Part shown: one piece after another, positions 6,884 through 8,714 of the stretch | Layout of the letters: each line of letters begins with the position of its first letter | Position numbering within the stretch: position 1 is the stretch's first letter | From: Anaerolineales bacterium | GTDB taxonomy: Bacteria > Chloroflexota > Anaerolineae > Anaerolineales > UBA4823 | Assembly: GCA_022865865.1 (NCBI GenBank) | Contig: JALHTN010000417.1 | Coordinates: 1 to 8,714 of the forward strand | Direction of reading: 5' to 3' | DNA: 8,714 bases | Translations under genes and position numbers: made by a program | Notes under the pieces: model-generated | The model's input: only the letters and a program-made list of their open reading frames with translations | Database searches by the model: none | Told to the model about the DNA's origin: nothing

Positions 6884-7001
6884 TAGAGACCAGCTTGTTG
6901 ATGGTATCGAGTTCATCACCTGGCTCATTCACTTTGGTCAGTACATTTCAGGCGGTAACTTTGATAGCAACAATCCCGGATTATGTGATTTTGGTAAGTA
7001 A
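6876..7001 (+). pseudogene. Out-of-frame dockerin-like tail of the propeller protein
   Basis: Starting within the last codons of the propeller gene, but in a different frame, the DNA reads DANRDQLVDGIEFITWLIHF then GQYISGGNFDSNNPG and ends at TAA 6999-7001. This is an EF-hand/dockerin-like module: Asp at loop positions 1 and 5, acidic at 12, then F-I-x-W-L-x-H-F-G-Q. Restoring two bases (GA) in AAGGGATGCT would give a continuous CSKGDANRD and fuse the linker to the module, adding about 41 residues. The module closely matches the one at 3970-4050 (shared pattern D-x-N-x-D-x-x-V-D-x-x-[DE]-F-x-x-W-L-x-H-F-G-Q). The second loop (DSNNPG) is degenerate. Whether this is an assembly indel, decay or programmed frameshift cannot be decided; no classic slippery heptamer is visible at the join. 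Confidence 0.7.
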
Positions 7002-7030
7002 TATTGAATTGCAGATTTGATCTCCAATCT

Positions 7031-7036
7031 GATAAC
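7031..7036 (+). promoter_or_regulatory. Possible -10 box immediately upstream of the glycoside hydrolase ATG
   Basis: GATAAC lies 7 bases before ATG 7044, with no Shine-Dalgarno in the preceding 20 bases. The arrangement mirrors that at the propeller gene and would suit a leaderless message. A weak 6-bp inverted repeat (CAGATT / AATCTG, 7012-7031) lies just before it. Confidence 0.25.
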
Positions 7037-7043
7037 ATTGATT

Positions 7044-8714
7044 ATGTTTACTTTTAAGAATTTAGCCCTAGTACTTGTTTGGATAATATCTTTAGCATTA
7101 ATCTACCCAAAAGATGCATCTTCGGCTTTGTTAATAAACGGTGTTTCTCAATCCTCATCAACCGTTCCACTTTATGACAAACTGGAAGTAAGATTTAATA
7201 TTAACGGGACGGTTGCAGAAAATCTCCAGTGGCCATATGACCCGGACAATATATCAGGTTTAACAACGAAAATTGGAATAACCGTCGATGGATTATTTTT
7301 ACCTCCCGGAGAAAATGATTGGGCAAACGCAGTTGTTATCCCGGCGTTTCTATACCAACCTACGGTTATTGATAGGTCTGTAACCGCCGATAATGCTAAT
7401 AGTGAATGGATATATCCAAAGGGTGATGCATATTGGGTGCTGCGCTTTTCCCCCAAGGAAAAAGGTACCTGGCAGTATAAAATTCGCGCACAGGACGACT
7501 CCAATTATCCAGATTGGTCTGAGTCAGATCCCAAATCCTTTAATGCAATAAACGCAAGAGAAGGCGTTCACGGATTTGTTCAAGTCAGTACACGTGACCC
7601 CAGATATTTTGAATTTTCCGACGGCACTCCTTTTACAGGGACAGGAATAAACGCATCCGATTCTGGAATTTATCACGCGGAAAAAGCAGCAGAACAAGAA
7701 TTCCAAAAATATGCAGCCGGAAAAACTAATTTCAACAGGACCTGGATGGACATGGAATCAATCTGGAGTCGAGGCACTCACGAATGGGACGGCTGGAATA
7801 AAAGCTCCGGCACAGCGGATCCCTTGCGTTCAATAGAGCAAGTTTATAAAGACCACGACTTTTCCATCAAGCTTGCCGGGGAAGATTATAAATTTATCGC
7901 CCAATACTCCAATGGTGGCCAGGAAATGACTGGAGGATTGGATGCTGGAAAAAAATATAAGGTTCGCTTAACTGCAAACCTTCAAGGAGTTAACCCATCC
8001 GACCTGCAAGTCAGGTTAATCTCCGATAACAGTAGTTTTAGTTCAAATATTCAAACACTTGCACCCAACGGATCCTGGCAAATCACGGATTTAGGAAACG
8101 GGTGGAAAAGATATGAATCAAGTTTCGTAAACGACCAAGGGAGATTTACTTTTAGCTGGAGCGAGGCTTTGGCAGTTGGTATAACATCAGGTGGTTCTGC
8201 ATACATAGACGAGATTTATATCGGAGAGGATCTCGGAGAAGGAAAGATTGGTCCCAACATTGTATTTAAAGGGGAAATGAACTATCAAAATTATTTTGAC
8301 CACATCTCTTCTTCGAATTACGACGAGATATTTTCCTCAGCAGAGCGTTATGGAATACATATTAAGCCTGTAATTTCAGACAAAGAAGATAATATCCTTA
8401 ATAGGATTCGGCTGGAAGACGGATTTTTTGATCCTTCTATACCGAGAAAAAGTCCATCTAATTTCTATTCATGGAGTGGGGATAAAGTACGCAGACTCCA
8501 TACATATTATTGGAGATACCTGGCTGCGCGATGGGGATATTCGCGAGCACTACACTCATGGGAACTCGTGAACGAGGGTAATCCGGGCTCCGGTCAACTT
8601 TATGATACTACCAACCATTTAGCCCAAACAATCAACGCGCTCGACCATAACCATATGGCAACTACATCTTTTTGGGCTGATTTCCCCGCAAGTGAATTTT
8701 GGGGAAATACAAGT
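7044..8714 (+). CDS. Secreted glycoside hydrolase, DUF5060-like domain plus GH-A-type barrel with inserted jelly-roll module (3' end outside window)
   Basis: The frame is open from ATG 7044 to the last base (557 codons) with no stop. MFTFKNLALVLVWIISLALI then YPKDASSA is a Sec signal peptide (cleavage likely after SSA, about residue 28). Residues about 30-170 form a DUF5060-like Ig fold, with VPLYDKLEVRFNI and the typical WVLRFSPKEKGTWQYKI at 131-147. GVHGFVQVSTRDPRYFEFSD then GTPFTGTGIN (175-203) is the usual lead into the barrel. A beta-strand NFNRTWMDM (229-237) carries an Arg typical of clan GH-A. Residues about 271-396 look like an inserted carbohydrate-binding jelly roll, ending in GGSAYIDEIYIGE as in CBM4/9/22-like modules. 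The barrel resumes at YGIHIKPVIS (436-445) and reaches HSWELVNEGN (505-513), where N510-E511 is the likely acid/base Glu after beta4. The nucleophile Glu would lie past the window. Substrate is unknown; a beta-linked polysaccharide is likely. It starts 42 bases after the dockerin tail of the propeller protein. Confidence 0.85.
   Translation, partial: MFTFKNLALVLVWIISLALIYPKDASSALLINGVSQSSSTVPLYDKLEVRFNINGTVAENLQWPYDPDNISGLTTKIGITVDGLFLPPGENDWANAVVIPAFLYQPTVIDRSVTADNANSEWIYPKGDAYWVLRFSPKEKGTWQYKIRAQDDSNYPDWSESDPKSFNAINAREGVHGFVQVSTRDPRYFEFSDGTPFTGTGINASDSGIYHAEKAAEQEFQKYAAGKTNFNRTWMDMESIWSRGTHEWDGWNKSSGTADPLRSIEQVYKDHDFSIKLAGEDYKFIAQYSNGGQEMTGGLDAGKKYKVRLTANLQGVNPSDLQVRLISDNSSFSSNIQTLAPNGSWQITDLGNGWKRYESSFVNDQGRFTFSWSEALAVGITSGGSAYIDEIYIGEDLGEGKIGPNIVFKGEMNYQNYFDHISSSNYDEIFSSAERYGIHIKPVISDKEDNILNRIRLEDGFFDPSIPRKSPSNFYSWSGDKVRRLHTYYWRYLAARWGYSRALHSWELVNEGNPGSGQLYDTTNHLAQTINALDHNHMATTSFWADFPASEFWGNTS

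Noticed and set aside
7012..7031. CAGATT / AATCTG hairpin after the dockerin tail as a terminator
   Set aside because: The stem is 6 bp and AT-rich with no T-tract; chance is likely at this composition.
1..8714. tRNA, rRNA, CRISPR array, insertion sequence or att site
   Set aside because: I saw no regularly spaced repeats, transposase motifs, terminal inverted repeats or cloverleaf-like sequence on either strand by reading; a covariance-model or IS search was not possible here.

Overview
The window is bacterial DNA with all supported genes on the + strand, and it falls into two unlike halves. The left half (about 1-3560) has GC of roughly 48-60% in hand-counted sample lines, good Shine-Dalgarno sites and tight gene spacing. 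Its proteins (LuxR-type response regulator, DUF1269-like protein, HdeD/DUF308-like membrane protein) recall environmental Chloroflexota such as Anaerolineae. The right half (about 3600-8714) is near 40% GC in sampled lines. It encodes long secreted proteins with Thr/Pro/Ser linkers and dockerin-like tails, a style I associate with Microgenomates-type Patescibacteria and some Chloroflexota. Both taxonomic readings are inference from protein style only. The change of character at about 3600-3730 may be a transfer boundary, a genomic island edge or a chimeric assembly join.

Left half: a decayed response-regulator remnant (1-331); a DUF1269-like gene with one in-frame TAG (341-808); an intact cytosolic sulfatase of type I with a CTAGR modification motif (874-2415); a strong hairpin whose T-tract lies on the minus strand (2471-2512); a small membrane-anchored protein gene that appears frameshifted (2551-2908); and an intact six-helix HdeD-like protein (2925-3560). 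The last two are closely spaced and probably co-transcribed.

Right half: a gene-poor junction (3561-3729); the broken 3' end of a secreted-protein gene with a Pro/Thr linker and a dockerin-like EF-hand module (3730-4116); an 898-residue secreted protein joining a PQQ-type beta-propeller to a helical domain and a Pro/Thr linker (4187-6883), with its dockerin-like tail continuing out of frame (6876-7001); and a secreted glycoside hydrolase that runs off the window (7044-8714). This last protein has a DUF5060-like N-terminal domain and a clan GH-A-like barrel with an inserted jelly-roll-like module. It is an open frame with no stop inside the window.

The right-half genes look like an extracellular polysaccharide-handling set: shared signal-peptide style, same strand, and two related dockerin-like tails. 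The best candidate for something little described is this secreted propeller/helical/dockerin protein together with its glycoside hydrolase neighbour. A caution applies throughout. Five genes carry stops or frameshifts at points where homology-like sequence continues, so sequencing error, real decay and recoding all have to be considered.
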